37,151 bases of DNA, from positions 1 to 37,151 of the forward strand of contig DATDCV010000218.1 in assembly GCA_036524155.1 (NCBI GenBank), read 5' to 3'. The notes beneath the pieces were generated by a model. The model saw only the letters and a list, made by a program, of their open reading frames with translations, did not search any database and was not told the DNA's origin. Shown here in pieces: positions 14,866 through 23,198 of this stretch (position 1 is the stretch's first letter; each line of letters starts with the position of its first letter). A program made the translations under genes and the position numbers. Source of the stretch: DATDCV01 sp036524155 (GTDB lineage: Bacteria > Verrucomicrobiota > Verrucomicrobiia > Limisphaerales > UBA8199).

Positions 14866-15363
14866 TTGGAGCGATTAAGCGGCTGGGAGGCCGTGGGTGT
14901 CAATAGGTTTTGCGAATATTTCCACGCCGCCGTGAAAGTTTCAGTTATGATTATCGAGTTGGTGGAAATGGCTAATGGTGTTCGAAGCCCGCCCGAGTCC
15001 GTTTCTGGTGAAAGGGGCGCTGCGCAAGTCGGCGCTACGGGGAAGCGGCTGTTTCACGATCCGCAGGTCGGGTGTGCCGTGTGCCATGCACCGCCGTTGT
15101 TCACGGACTGGCGGAGACATGAGGTCGGCACGGAGAGGGGTAAGGAAGCGAAGGGTTTGCCGGGGAGGATGCCCGCGATCCCGGGGTTTGACACGCCGGC
15201 GCCGGTGGAGTGTTGCCGGACGGCGCCGTATCTGCACGATGGTTCGGCGGCCACGATGCGGGAGGTATTGACAACGAGGAATGCTGGGGACAGGCACGGC
15301 CGGACCTCGCACTTGACGGCACGGCAGCTTGCGGACCTGGCGGCGTATGTGCTGTCACTCTGA
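14866..15363 (+). pseudogene. Fragment of a di-haem cytochrome c peroxidase/MauG-like protein
   Basis: Only the C-terminal haem domain is present. CAVCH (CxxCH haem attachment), FTDWRRHEVGT, FDTPAP, RTAPYLHDGSAATMREVL, DRHGRTSHLT and the final DLAAYVLSL follow the usual order of the C-terminal half of bacterial cytochrome c peroxidases. The family is normally over 300 residues with two haem sites. Here there is no export signal and no first haem domain, and the 50 residues before GKRLFHDP look unrelated. The usual Trp before RTAPY is Cys (VECCRTAPY). The start is arbitrary (ATG 14866; another at 14948). This is most simply a truncated remnant, although the end of the frame is intact. Confidence 0.65.
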
Positions 15364-15576
15364 GCAGACATCCCACCGTCTGGACCCGAGCGTTGGGTGA
15401 AGAGGCCACGCGAAGAGCCGGGTTTCCCTATCGCCGGGTCGATCCTTGAACTACTGGATGCGTTGGGCCGCTAGTGAATTTTCAAGCGTCGCTACGCGGC
15501 GCAACGAATCGCAGGCAGGTGTTTTCCGAGAACTGAAGTCCGCGCGCCGGGATGGCGGTCCAGGAAAAGTCGCCTT
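15364..15576. other. Gap between cytochrome fragment and GH28 gene
   Basis: 213 bp without a gene. It contains one copy of an 18-bp repeat (15532-15549) whose reverse complement recurs at 36996-37013. Confidence 0.6.
15532..15549. repeat. 18-bp interspersed repeat, copy 1
   Basis: ACTGAAGTCCGCGCGCCG; the exact reverse complement is at 36996-37013 near the right end of the window. Both copies lie outside genes. Confidence 0.75.
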
Positions 15577-17172
15577 TCACCTCCGCGCGTTCACTGCCCC
15601 TTTTTTCACTTCGGTGCCGATCTGGATCCCGTTCGCACCTGCGGTGGCCTCGGTAGGCAAAACTTCAATACGAGAGCTGTTCTTTCCTCTGATTTTCAAA
15701 TAAGGCCGGTCTGTTCGAGGACCGCGGCAGCCCTGGACGATGGCCTCAGTGACATCCTGGAACTCAATGACCGGAACCTTTCCGCTTCCAGTCCCCGCGC
15801 GCCAGGCGGAGAGCCGCAGTGTGTTCACGTCTTCGCAGATGAGGGACGACCGTTCATCCGGCGTCGCAACGCTGACCTCCACATTGTCCAGCACCAGGTT
15901 GCGCGCATGACGACAATAAAAGCCGTAGGCCGGGAGGACGCCAAACATCGAGTATTCAGGGTAGGCTTCCGGGTTTTCCGGAATTTGCCGCCGAGCGGCC
16001 GCTGCTGTTCCTCCGCCGGCCGACGAGATCCGGATGTTACTGAGAGTGATGTTCTCGATCAGGTGGCCGGGCAAACCGGCGAGGCAGCAGCCTGTGCGGT
16101 CAGCGCCGGTGGCCTGGACCTGGCTGATCATCACGTTGCGCAGCTCGCCCATGGCTGGTTTTTCCATGTTTTCGCGGAACGGCCGTGCCCGGTTGCCGAG
16201 CCGAATGAAAATGGGGCCCTTGACGTTGTTCATCGTGACGTTAGAGATGCTCACCCCGTCCAGCACTCCGCCGTCGACTTCCTCCAGCGCGATGCCTGCA
16301 AGGCGCGTGTCGTAGATCGAGCAGTTGCCCAGGACGATATTCTCGAAGCCACCGTTGGATTCCGTGCCCAGCTTGAACGCGTTGCAGTCGCTGCTGAGGA
16401 GGCAATTGGTGATTACGACATTCTTGCACGCGCGGGCCAGCGTGCTTTTGAGCACAATCGCATCGTCACCGGATGAGATGTCGCAGTTGGCGATGCGCAC
16501 GCGCTGGCAGCCATCGATGTCGATGCCGTCATTGTTCGCGTTGCATTTGCTGGAGACGGTGATGCCATCAATGCGGACTCCGTCGCAGGCCAGGTAATGC
16601 TGGACCCACATCGGGGAGTCCTTTAGCGTCAGTTCGCGCACGCAGACATCGCGGCAGCCGATGATGCGGATGAGGTACGGCCGGACTTTGTAGGCCCCCT
16701 TGAAGGCACCACCCTGGCCATCGATCAGCCCGCGGCCCTGCAACCCGATTTGTTGGAGATTCTCGGCGTAGATCAGGCTGCGCTCAGTGTAATTGTCGGT
16801 GTACGACCGAACGCTGGAGATCGTTGGCGGATAATCCTCGAGCTTCGTGCTCCCCAGCAACGTCGCTCCCGCATCCAGCTCGACTGTTACATGGCTCCTG
16901 AGGAAGATCGTGCCGCTGAGGTAACGGCCGGGCGGCAAATACACCGTGCCTCCTCCGCTCTGCGCGCAGGCGTCGATGGCCTTTTGCAGCGCCGTTGTGT
17001 CCGGAGTCACACCATCGCCCCGCGCGCCAAAACTCTTCACGTTGAAGGTGGCGAGCTGGGAAGTGGACTCGGCTGCCCAGGTCGTGCCTGACAACCCGGC
17101 GGCTGCCAAAGCCGGGGTTGAAAGCTGCGCCAGAAAATTCCGACGGGAGAGCGGCGAAGCGAGTCCTTTCAT
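15577..17172 (-). CDS. GH28 polygalacturonase-type glycoside hydrolase, Tat signal
   Basis: A 531-aa exported enzyme expected to hydrolyse galacturonic-acid-containing chains (pectin). The N-terminus has SRRNFL followed by a hydrophobic stretch and AWAAE-like cleavage context (GTTWAAES), a twin-arginine signal. SFGARGDGVTPDTTALQKAI is the usual first strand of secreted pectinase-type beta-helices. NNDGIDID (Asp215) and SGDDAI (Asp236-Asp237) are the GH28 catalytic NTD and GDD motifs with normal spacing. KLGTESNGG stands where many family members have GHG, as in exo-acting and rhamnogalacturonan-type subgroups. The frame is open back to 17565, but the Tat signal fixes the start at 17172, with AAGG about 7 bp upstream. 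The gene is monocistronic here, convergent with the cytochrome fragment and divergent from the acetyltransferase gene. Exact substrate is not determined. Confidence 0.9.
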   Translation of the reverse strand: MKGLASPLSRRNFLAQLSTPALAAAGLSGTTWAAESTSQLATFNVKSFGARGDGVTPDTTALQKAIDACAQSGGGTVYLPPGRYLSGTIFLRSHVTVELDAGATLLGSTKLEDYPPTISSVRSYTDNYTERSLIYAENLQQIGLQGRGLIDGQGGAFKGAYKVRPYLIRIIGCRDVCVRELTLKDSPMWVQHYLACDGVRIDGITVSSKCNANNDGIDIDGCQRVRIANCDISSGDDAIVLKSTLARACKNVVITNCLLSSDCNAFKLGTESNGGFENIVLGNCSIYDTRLAGIALEEVDGGVLDGVSISNVTMNNVKGPIFIRLGNRARPFRENMEKPAMGELRNVMISQVQATGADRTGCCLAGLPGHLIENITLSNIRISSAGGGTAAAARRQIPENPEAYPEYSMFGVLPAYGFYCRHARNLVLDNVEVSVATPDERSSLICEDVNTLRLSAWRAGTGSGKVPVIEFQDVTEAIVQGCRGPRTDRPYLKIRGKNSSRIEVLPTEATAGANGIQIGTEVKKGAVNARR

Positions 17173-17177
17173 AACGA

Positions 17178-17440
17178 GCCTTGATCGCGATGGCGTGTTG
17201 TTAATCCAAGCGGGAAGCTGCTGATCGGACGCGCCAGGCAGCCGATCGGAACAACGTGGTGCGGCCTGCCGTCGGATGGCCTTGTTGCCCTTGTTGGTGA
17301 AGTTGAAGCGCGAATGGGCACCATTGATCCACAGCCGCCCAGGGACGACGAGAGTGCCGAGTTCGGACAGGTCTCCATACTGCCGCAGATCAAAAGCACT
17401 CGCCCTCGCAACAGCAAGAGCAAAGGAACAGTGTCTGTAT
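17178..17440 (-). pseudogene. Possible decayed coding fragment between GH28 start and inverted repeat
   Basis: In the frame that runs into the GH28 gene, this stretch has strong G/C third positions and a protein-like translation (RQYGDLSELGTLVVPGRLW, then FNFTNKGNKAIRR). The GH28 protein has its own Tat signal further on, so this is not its N-terminus. It stops at the edge of the perfect inverted repeat at 17443. It may be the tail of an older gene cut by the repeat. I do not recognise the family. Confidence 0.3.
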
Positions 17441-17442
17441 CG

Positions 17443-17542
17443 CCTCAGTCTTGGGTCGGAGCGCCGATTTTTAATCGGCTTAAGCGAACCGACGGCCGTG
17501 TGTAAGCCGATTAAAAATCGGCGCTCCGACCCAAGACTGAGG
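17443..17542. repeat. Perfect 40-bp inverted repeat with 20-nt loop
   Basis: Arms 17443-17482 and 17503-17542 are exact reverse complements over 40 bp, with a 20-nt spacer. Each arm contains a nested palindrome (GCCGATTTTTAATCGGC). Both strands are open in several frames across it. It lies between the divergent GH28 and acetyltransferase genes. Size and perfection suit a small non-autonomous (MITE- or REP-like) element more than a terminator, although a transcript would form a very stable hairpin. Confidence 0.9.
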
Positions 17543-17613
17543 AGGTACCAGTGGGTGGCCTGCACTTGGGCTTGAAACCAGCGGGACGAAGCGGGAAGCT
17601 CTCTGGCCGTGAG

Positions 17614-18477
17614 ATGGAAGAGATAAACTTACGACCGATGGCAGAAACCGATCTGCCCGGCGCTGACGGCCTGCGGCGCCTGGTGGGGTGGAACCAAACG
17701 CCGGAAGACTGGGTCCGCATGTTACGCTTGGAGCCTGACGGGTGTTTCGTCGCAACTCGCGATGGCCTGGTGGTGGGCAGCGTGACCACGACCGCTTACG
17801 GCCAGACGCTCGCCTGGATCGGCATGATGCTGGTCCATCCGAAGCACCGACGGCAGGGCATCGGCAGGCAGTTGATGCGGCAGGCAATTCAAAGTCTGAA
17901 CGCCAAGAAAGTGAGGTGCATTAAGCTTGATGCGACCCCGGCGGGTTTTCCCCTCTACCAACAGCTTGGCTTCGTCAGCGAATGGACTTTGACACGCCAC
18001 CAGCGCGCGGCCGGACACGCGGCCGCGCCCGGCGCTGCCGTGGCTCCGGATACTCGTGACCTTCGGGAGACCGACTGGGCGGCAATCGAGGAGAGCGACA
18101 CGCGAGCTTTCGGGGTGTGCCGCGCTGACTTGCTCCGGAGCCTGGTACAAGACAGTCGCCGAGCACTGGTGTGGCCGGCCAACGGTCCTGTGCTCGGCTG
18201 GGGCCTATTACGGCCCGGCGCCAACGCCGACTACCTGGGGCCGCTGGTCTGCGCGAACGATGAGGGTTCGATCTCGCTGGCGGGAGCGTTGCTCTGCGCC
18301 GCCGGGGATCGTCCGGTGTTCTGGGACGTGCCGGATCAAAACCTTCCCGCCCGAGGCGCAGCCCAACGATTCGGTTTCGCGCCGGTTCGTCCTTTGACTC
18401 GTATGCGACTGGGGCCGGAAATCGTCTCCAATGATCCGCGTTCCCAATTCGCTATTGCCGACCCGGCGGTGGGGTAG
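17614..18477 (+). CDS. Two-domain GNAT acetyltransferase
   Basis: A 287-aa cytoplasmic protein. Residues 1-130 are a canonical GNAT domain: LRPMAETDLPGADGL at the start, and VHPKHRRQGIGRQLMRQAI carrying the R/Q-x-x-G-x-G/A acetyl-CoA loop, then YQQLGF. The second half (about 150-275) resembles the Acetyltransf_18 (YitH/HsdE-type) domain that often follows such N-terminal domains (SDTRAFGVCRADLLRSL, GPVLGWGLLRPG, VFWDVPD). The substrate is unknown. ATG 17614 is chosen because the GNAT domain begins immediately after it; the frame is open further upstream but only into the inverted repeat. It is convergent with the URO-D-like gene, with a 32-bp gap. Confidence 0.88.
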   Translation: MEEINLRPMAETDLPGADGLRRLVGWNQTPEDWVRMLRLEPDGCFVATRDGLVVGSVTTTAYGQTLAWIGMMLVHPKHRRQGIGRQLMRQAIQSLNAKKVRCIKLDATPAGFPLYQQLGFVSEWTLTRHQRAAGHAAAPGAAVAPDTRDLRETDWAAIEESDTRAFGVCRADLLRSLVQDSRRALVWPANGPVLGWGLLRPGANADYLGPLVCANDEGSISLAGALLCAAGDRPVFWDVPDQNLPARGAAQRFGFAPVRPLTRMRLGPEIVSNDPRSQFAIADPAVG

Positions 18478-18509
18478 TTGATGCGAGACGCGGTCGCCAC
18501 GCGAAGGCG

Positions 18510-19541
18510 CTATTTCACCGCGCGGTAAACGGCCAGGATATTCTCGGGCGGCACGTCGGGTTGGAAGAGGTGGGCGGGAGCGAGGATGTAGCCGCCATCG
18601 GCGCCGAGCACATCACAGTAGCGGCGGACCTCGGCCTCGACCTGGGCAGGCGTTCCGTGAGGCAAAAGCTGCTGCATATCAATGCCGCCGTGGAAACACA
18701 GTTGGCGCCCGTACTCGGCTTTGAGGCTTTCAGGCCGCATCACTGGTCCGACCGGTTGGATAGGGTCCAGCACGTCAACGCCCAGGCCGATCAATTCCGG
18801 GATCAGGGAGCCAATGGCGCCGCAACTGTGGTACAGCACTTTCCCATCTAGCGCATGGATGCGATCTATCATCTCCTTCAAGTAAGGTGCCGCAAATTCG
18901 CGAAACATCGCTTTGGAGATGAGCGGCCCCCGCTGACAGCCGAGGTCGCTAATCAGGAGGTAAAGATCAATGCGGCCGCAGGTCAGCTCCGCCGCGCGCG
19001 CGTAGTCCTCGAGGTAAAAATCGGTGAACTTCCGGCAAACGTAATGAACCCACTCCGGCCGCTCGACGAGGTCGACAAAAAACTCTTCCCACCCGCGAAC
19101 CAGGGCCGGTCGCTGCCAGACGTCCGCAAAACCATAGAGCAGGGCGTACTGTTCATGCCGGTGGCATTGGGCCGCCAAAGTGGACCGGTCGATGCAGTCC
19201 GGTTTGGGCCAGTCGAATGCCTCGAGGTCGGCAAAACTGCGAGCGTGTGCGAGCGCGCCTTTAACGTCGTGACGCATTGGTCCCCACGGCGTCGGCTGCC
19301 GGACGAAGCGCTCGCCCCAGAAGTTTTGCAGAACGCCGTCGGCGACTTCGCGCTCCGGTGGAGCGGGTGCATCCAGATGGCGCACGTCCACTCGCAGTGC
19401 TTCCAGCAAGCCATCCTTGTCTGGGTGGCCGGTATGGGCCAGCAAACGGTTCCAGGTTGGCGGCTCGGCCCAAAAATCGCAGGGCGTGCGATCGGGTTGC
19501 TCGTGCCGCAGCGCGGCGAGGACTCGTTCGCGAGGAGTCAT
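18510..19541 (-). CDS. Uroporphyrinogen decarboxylase-family protein (methyltransferase-like branch)
   Basis: A 343-aa protein without a signal peptide. MTPRERVLAALRHEQPDRTP is the standard start of URO-D-superfamily proteins. YHSCGAIGSLIPELIGLGVDVLDPIQP has His238-x-Cys240, which matches the metal-binding HxC of the MtaA/CmuA corrinoid methyltransferase branch. APAHLFQPDVPPENI follows near the C-terminus, where His324 could be a third ligand. This branch is not heme biosynthetic, and similar proteins are frequent in glycan gene clusters of Verrucomicrobiota and Planctomycetota with no established role. The ATG overlaps the TGA of the GH2 gene by 4 bp, so it is the last gene of the GH172-GH2 operon. 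The extended frame to 19667 is rejected because it lies inside GH2 coding sequence. Confidence 0.85.
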   Translation of the reverse strand: MTPRERVLAALRHEQPDRTPCDFWAEPPTWNRLLAHTGHPDKDGLLEALRVDVRHLDAPAPPEREVADGVLQNFWGERFVRQPTPWGPMRHDVKGALAHARSFADLEAFDWPKPDCIDRSTLAAQCHRHEQYALLYGFADVWQRPALVRGWEEFFVDLVERPEWVHYVCRKFTDFYLEDYARAAELTCGRIDLYLLISDLGCQRGPLISKAMFREFAAPYLKEMIDRIHALDGKVLYHSCGAIGSLIPELIGLGVDVLDPIQPVGPVMRPESLKAEYGRQLCFHGGIDMQQLLPHGTPAQVEAEVRRYCDVLGADGGYILAPAHLFQPDVPPENILAVYRAVK

Positions 19542-22500
19542 CGCCCAGGTTGATTCCTCTTCGTGGGCACTGGCGAAGGCCGAGGTTCGGCCAGCCTGAA
19601 GCGGAGTGTAGATTCGATCGTGTCGCCGGGTGCAATGGCCTTTCCTTCGCCATAGTTGCTGGTCCATTCCCAGAGCCCCGCGTGGGTTCCCCCGTACCAG
19701 TCACTGACGTGGACCGAGATGCGGTCGGGTTCGACCATCGCCCTGAGATGCTGCGATCCGCCCGACTCGACCCACACGCCCGGCCCGCGCGGATAGGAAA
19801 CGGAGGCCCAATCGATATGGCGCTTGGTGCTGCGGAAATCGTTGCAGCCCATGGGGGAATTATCGGCCGCCCAGGGCCAGGTCGGCGGCAATTGGTCACC
19901 GTGCCGGGCGAAGGCGCGGGTTTCGCCCACCGGCCGGCCAATGTGGTCGGCAGGATAGACGCTCCACTCGGCCCGACGCTGCCACCGCAACAAGTCGCAT
20001 TCCCTGGGCACGGAAAAAGCAAGCCCGACTTCTCGCGCGTGCAGCTTTTCGCCGGAGTATTTAAAGAAAGAACGGATGGTCATCGTACCTTCGGGGGTGA
20101 TGAGCACATCGTACGCACCCTCCAACTGAGTGTAAGCGCCTTTCAGTTGCACACGGACGTTTGGGCCTTCGTGTTTGATCGAAAAGTCCTGCAAGCGCCA
20201 GGACAAGACGTTCGGCAAGTCGGTTGGCGGCGCGGCCGCGGCCAAAAGGTAAACATGCGGGAGCTCCAACAACAACGATTGTCCAAACCCAACCGCGCGC
20301 CGGAGCCTGCCGCTGGCCTGATCAAAGCAGAGTTCGAAATCGTCTCCAACTACCCGCGTGCCCGGACCCGCCAGGTAGTTCTCGCGAATGATACGGAGAG
20401 GGGCCGAGCCGGCCGAACGCAAACTCGGTGTTCGGTCAACTCGCGGGCCGAACGGCAGGCTATAGGCATCGACCACGTGACCTCGCCCGTCCCAGATCTC
20501 CAAGTCCAACACCTCGCCAGCCACCGGCATGCGCGACGGCGTCACTTCCAGGCTGCCGGATTGGCGTGGCGCCAAAGCCCCGTGCGCCACACCATACTGC
20601 CCGCCAATCCTCCATCTCAGAGTCAACTCGGCAAGGTCGGTGAAATCATACTGGTTCTCGACCGCCAGGCGGATGGATTGGCCGGGTTCCGGGATCTCGA
20701 TGGGCGCATCCTTAATTTTCACTGGCGAGTGGAGTTTTTTGGTGATCCAGAATTCAGGTTTTTTGCGTCTCCAGCCGTCCACAACTCCCCAGGGAGCATC
20801 ACCAACGAGACCTCGATCGGGCAGGCGATATTCGTTCTCAATGAAGTGGCTCGGTGTGGCCTGCCTGCCGTACTCCAGGCCGCGGTTGGGGACACAAAAG
20901 ATGTCATCGGACCACGCCCAGATTTGTGTGCCGGCGATGGTTTTGCTCTGCATCATGCGGGCGTAAATGGCTGGCAGCGGCTCGGCGTAGTAATCCCGAA
21001 TCCCCGGGTCCAGCCACATCTCGGCAACGTCGCCCCAAATCCCCTGAAAGATGCACCAGCATTCATCCCACAAAACGGGTTTGTTCGCCTTTTCCAATTC
21101 CGCGATGTCGGCAATCGTAATGGGATTATGCCGGGCCAGGATTTCGAGGGAGCCGCGGTCGTAACTGCCGGCATTGGGGCGACTGGGGTCGGTTTTACGT
21201 AGCCAGTCGTGGCTGCGTTCGAAGCCATAGCCGAAGGCGCTTTCGTTGCAGACAGACCAGATGAAAACGCTGGGATGGTTGCGGTCTCGCGCGAGCAATT
21301 CCGCATTCAATTGCATGAGGCGCGGCGTCAGGCGAAGGTCGGCGGCGGCTGATACCCAGCAAAAGGAACCTTCGTCTTCGATGTAAAGCCCGAGCTCGTC
21401 CGCAACATCCAACAGTGGCGGCAGGGGCGGATAATGGGAGGTGCGGAGCGAGTTGAGATTGGCTTCCTTCATCAGGACGATGTCCTGGCGGGCCAGTTCT
21501 GCGGTAACCGCGCGTCCGGAGAGCGGGTATGAATCGTGGTGGCAAGTGCCCCGGATCTTCACCGGGCGCCCGTTGATGAGCAACTGGCCGTCCCGCACCT
21601 CGGTTTGGCGGAAGCCGATCTTCTGAGAAACCCGGTCCAGAACACCGCCGTCCGCTCTCAAGGTTGCTTCGAGAGTGTAGCGGTTGGGATGCTCCGCTTC
21701 CCATTGGCGGGGCGCGGTGACCGTCCAGGAAACGGTCGTTTCCGTCCGTTGCCAGGGTGGGGCTCTCAAACTGGCCGGCTTCGCTTCCACCGAAACTGTC
21801 TTGCCGTTGGCATCCAGCATCCTGAACTCAATCGTGGCAGCCGGCAGAGCTTTGGATGACTCATTCAACACCGCGACGTGGGCTGTGACGCTCACGTCGC
21901 GGTACTGTTTATCGAAAGCAGTCGTCACAGCAAGTGCCCCGAGGTGAATGGGAGGAACCCGGAACATGTAGACCGGGCGCATGATGCCGGCGAGGGGAAA
22001 GTCGGCATATTCGCTCATCTTGTCGAGTTGATCGCTCACTACGGTGTGTTCCGCGACGCGAACCGCCAGAACGTTGTCGCGGGTCCGGGCTTCGTCCGTG
22101 ATGTCGACTTCGAAAGGCAGCGCTCCGCCTTCGTGGTAGGCCAATCGTCGTCCGTTCAGCCAGACTTCGGCTCCGCTATAGACTCCCTCAAAACGCAGCT
22201 TCAGCCGTCCGTGACCGCCCGGTGCCCGGAAATGTTTTCGGTAGCCGCCGATGCCATTCAAGGACTGGAATCCCTGCATCACAAAGTGGCCGGGCACAGT
22301 AATGTCTGACCAACCACCATCATCGAACGCGGGCTCCCAAAAATCAGCCGGCGGATCAGGCGAGAAACGCCACAGGCCATTCAGGCTGACCGTGCGGCGG
22401 TGAATGTCTTCCGGGCTGAGCCCGTATTGAAATTCAGCCGCGTCAAAAAGCGAGGGAGGTCCGGGTGGAGTGGTTGATTGAGCGATACGAGTGCTGACGG

Positions 22501-23176
22501 ACACTTGCCCCGTGAGTCCCAATGGCATCGGGACGAAGAAAAGCCCGTAATCATCACTGCGCGCGGAATTTTGCCATGGTCCTGATTTGGACCCGCCTTT
22601 CAACCATACCTCTGCTCCGGCGACTGGCGCGCTGCCCCATTCGTCGGACACCATCCCGATGAAGTTGCCATTGGCGTCCGAAGCCAGATTAACCGCCGGT
22701 GGATGCGAGAACGCGTTTTCGAAAACCTGGACCTCGGTAAAGCTGGGGCCGTTGGTGATGTTCGCCAGGCGCACTCGCCGCGTTGAACGGGACTTGAACC
22801 GGCACACCACGACCCTGGGCAACCTGGCGTCCGGCGTGCCCAGGTGTTCGAGCGTGACCCAAGCCTGACTATCCTGGTCCCACACCTGGAGGTCCATTTC
22901 TTTGACGTAGCGGTCGTGCTGGAAAATGATCACCTCACCGACCCGCACCGGCTGATCCCATTCCAACTCGTACCAGCCTCCCGTGTTGTGGCCGGGGACT
23001 CCCGACCAGCGCGTGTCCATGCTGCCATCGTTCGCCAAGTTCGGCGTCATGCCCTGGTAGGACTCGAAGGCCGAGGCCTGGGCCGTGAGAGCGATGTTCT
23101 GCGGCGGCCGATCTGCGGCCTCACTTAAGGAGCAGGCAAGAAGGAGCGCCCCTGCACTGAATACCATCCTGTTCAT
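19538..23176 (-). CDS. GH2 beta-galactosidase-like enzyme with discoidin-type N-terminal domain
   Basis: A 1212-aa exported enzyme; signal peptide to about residue 20 (LACSLSEAA). Residues 25-165 look like an F5/8-type (discoidin) carbohydrate-binding domain (NDGSMDTRWSGVPG, TRRVRLANITNG). About 170-240 resembles a carboxypeptidase-regulatory-type beta domain. From about 245 follow the GH2 sandwich, Ig-like and TIM-barrel domains. GTCHHDSYPLSG and NSLRTSHYPP are typical of the GH2 barrel. Glu645 in VCNESAFG is the acid/base, and Glu705 in VLWDECWC is the probable nucleophile. A long beta-rich C-terminus follows. Family GH2 is firm, but beta-galactosidase versus related specificities cannot be told by eye. 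It starts 22 bp after the GH172 gene and overlaps the URO-D-like gene by 4 bp, so the three form one operon. Confidence 0.92.
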   Translation of the reverse strand: MNRMVFSAGALLLACSLSEAADRPPQNIALTAQASAFESYQGMTPNLANDGSMDTRWSGVPGHNTGGWYELEWDQPVRVGEVIIFQHDRYVKEMDLQVWDQDSQAWVTLEHLGTPDARLPRVVVCRFKSRSTRRVRLANITNGPSFTEVQVFENAFSHPPAVNLASDANGNFIGMVSDEWGSAPVAGAEVWLKGGSKSGPWQNSARSDDYGLFFVPMPLGLTGQVSVSTRIAQSTTPPGPPSLFDAAEFQYGLSPEDIHRRTVSLNGLWRFSPDPPADFWEPAFDDGGWSDITVPGHFVMQGFQSLNGIGGYRKHFRAPGGHGRLKLRFEGVYSGAEVWLNGRRLAYHEGGALPFEVDITDEARTRDNVLAVRVAEHTVVSDQLDKMSEYADFPLAGIMRPVYMFRVPPIHLGALAVTTAFDKQYRDVSVTAHVAVLNESSKALPAATIEFRMLDANGKTVSVEAKPASLRAPPWQRTETTVSWTVTAPRQWEAEHPNRYTLEATLRADGGVLDRVSQKIGFRQTEVRDGQLLINGRPVKIRGTCHHDSYPLSGRAVTAELARQDIVLMKEANLNSLRTSHYPPLPPLLDVADELGLYIEDEGSFCWVSAAADLRLTPRLMQLNAELLARDRNHPSVFIWSVCNESAFGYGFERSHDWLRKTDPSRPNAGSYDRGSLEILARHNPITIADIAELEKANKPVLWDECWCIFQGIWGDVAEMWLDPGIRDYYAEPLPAIYARMMQSKTIAGTQIWAWSDDIFCVPNRGLEYGRQATPSHFIENEYRLPDRGLVGDAPWGVVDGWRRKKPEFWITKKLHSPVKIKDAPIEIPEPGQSIRLAVENQYDFTDLAELTLRWRIGGQYGVAHGALAPRQSGSLEVTPSRMPVAGEVLDLEIWDGRGHVVDAYSLPFGPRVDRTPSLRSAGSAPLRIIRENYLAGPGTRVVGDDFELCFDQASGRLRRAVGFGQSLLLELPHVYLLAAAAPPTDLPNVLSWRLQDFSIKHEGPNVRVQLKGAYTQLEGAYDVLITPEGTMTIRSFFKYSGEKLHAREVGLAFSVPRECDLLRWQRRAEWSVYPADHIGRPVGETRAFARHGDQLPPTWPWAADNSPMGCNDFRSTKRHIDWASVSYPRGPGVWVESGGSQHLRAMVEPDRISVHVSDWYGGTHAGLWEWTSNYGEGKAIAPGDTIESTLRFRLAEPRPSPVPTKRNQPGR

Positions 23177-23198
23177 CGTGGGCGGAAGTTTGGGGCGA

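Noticed and set aside
17443..17542. Inverted repeat as a rho-independent terminator
   Set aside because: Arms of 40 bp with a 20-nt loop, no T-tract at either edge, and it lies between divergent gene starts, not ends.
17173..17565. N-terminal extension of the GH28 protein
   Set aside because: The Tat signal at 17172 would become internal, and the extension runs through the perfect inverted repeat.
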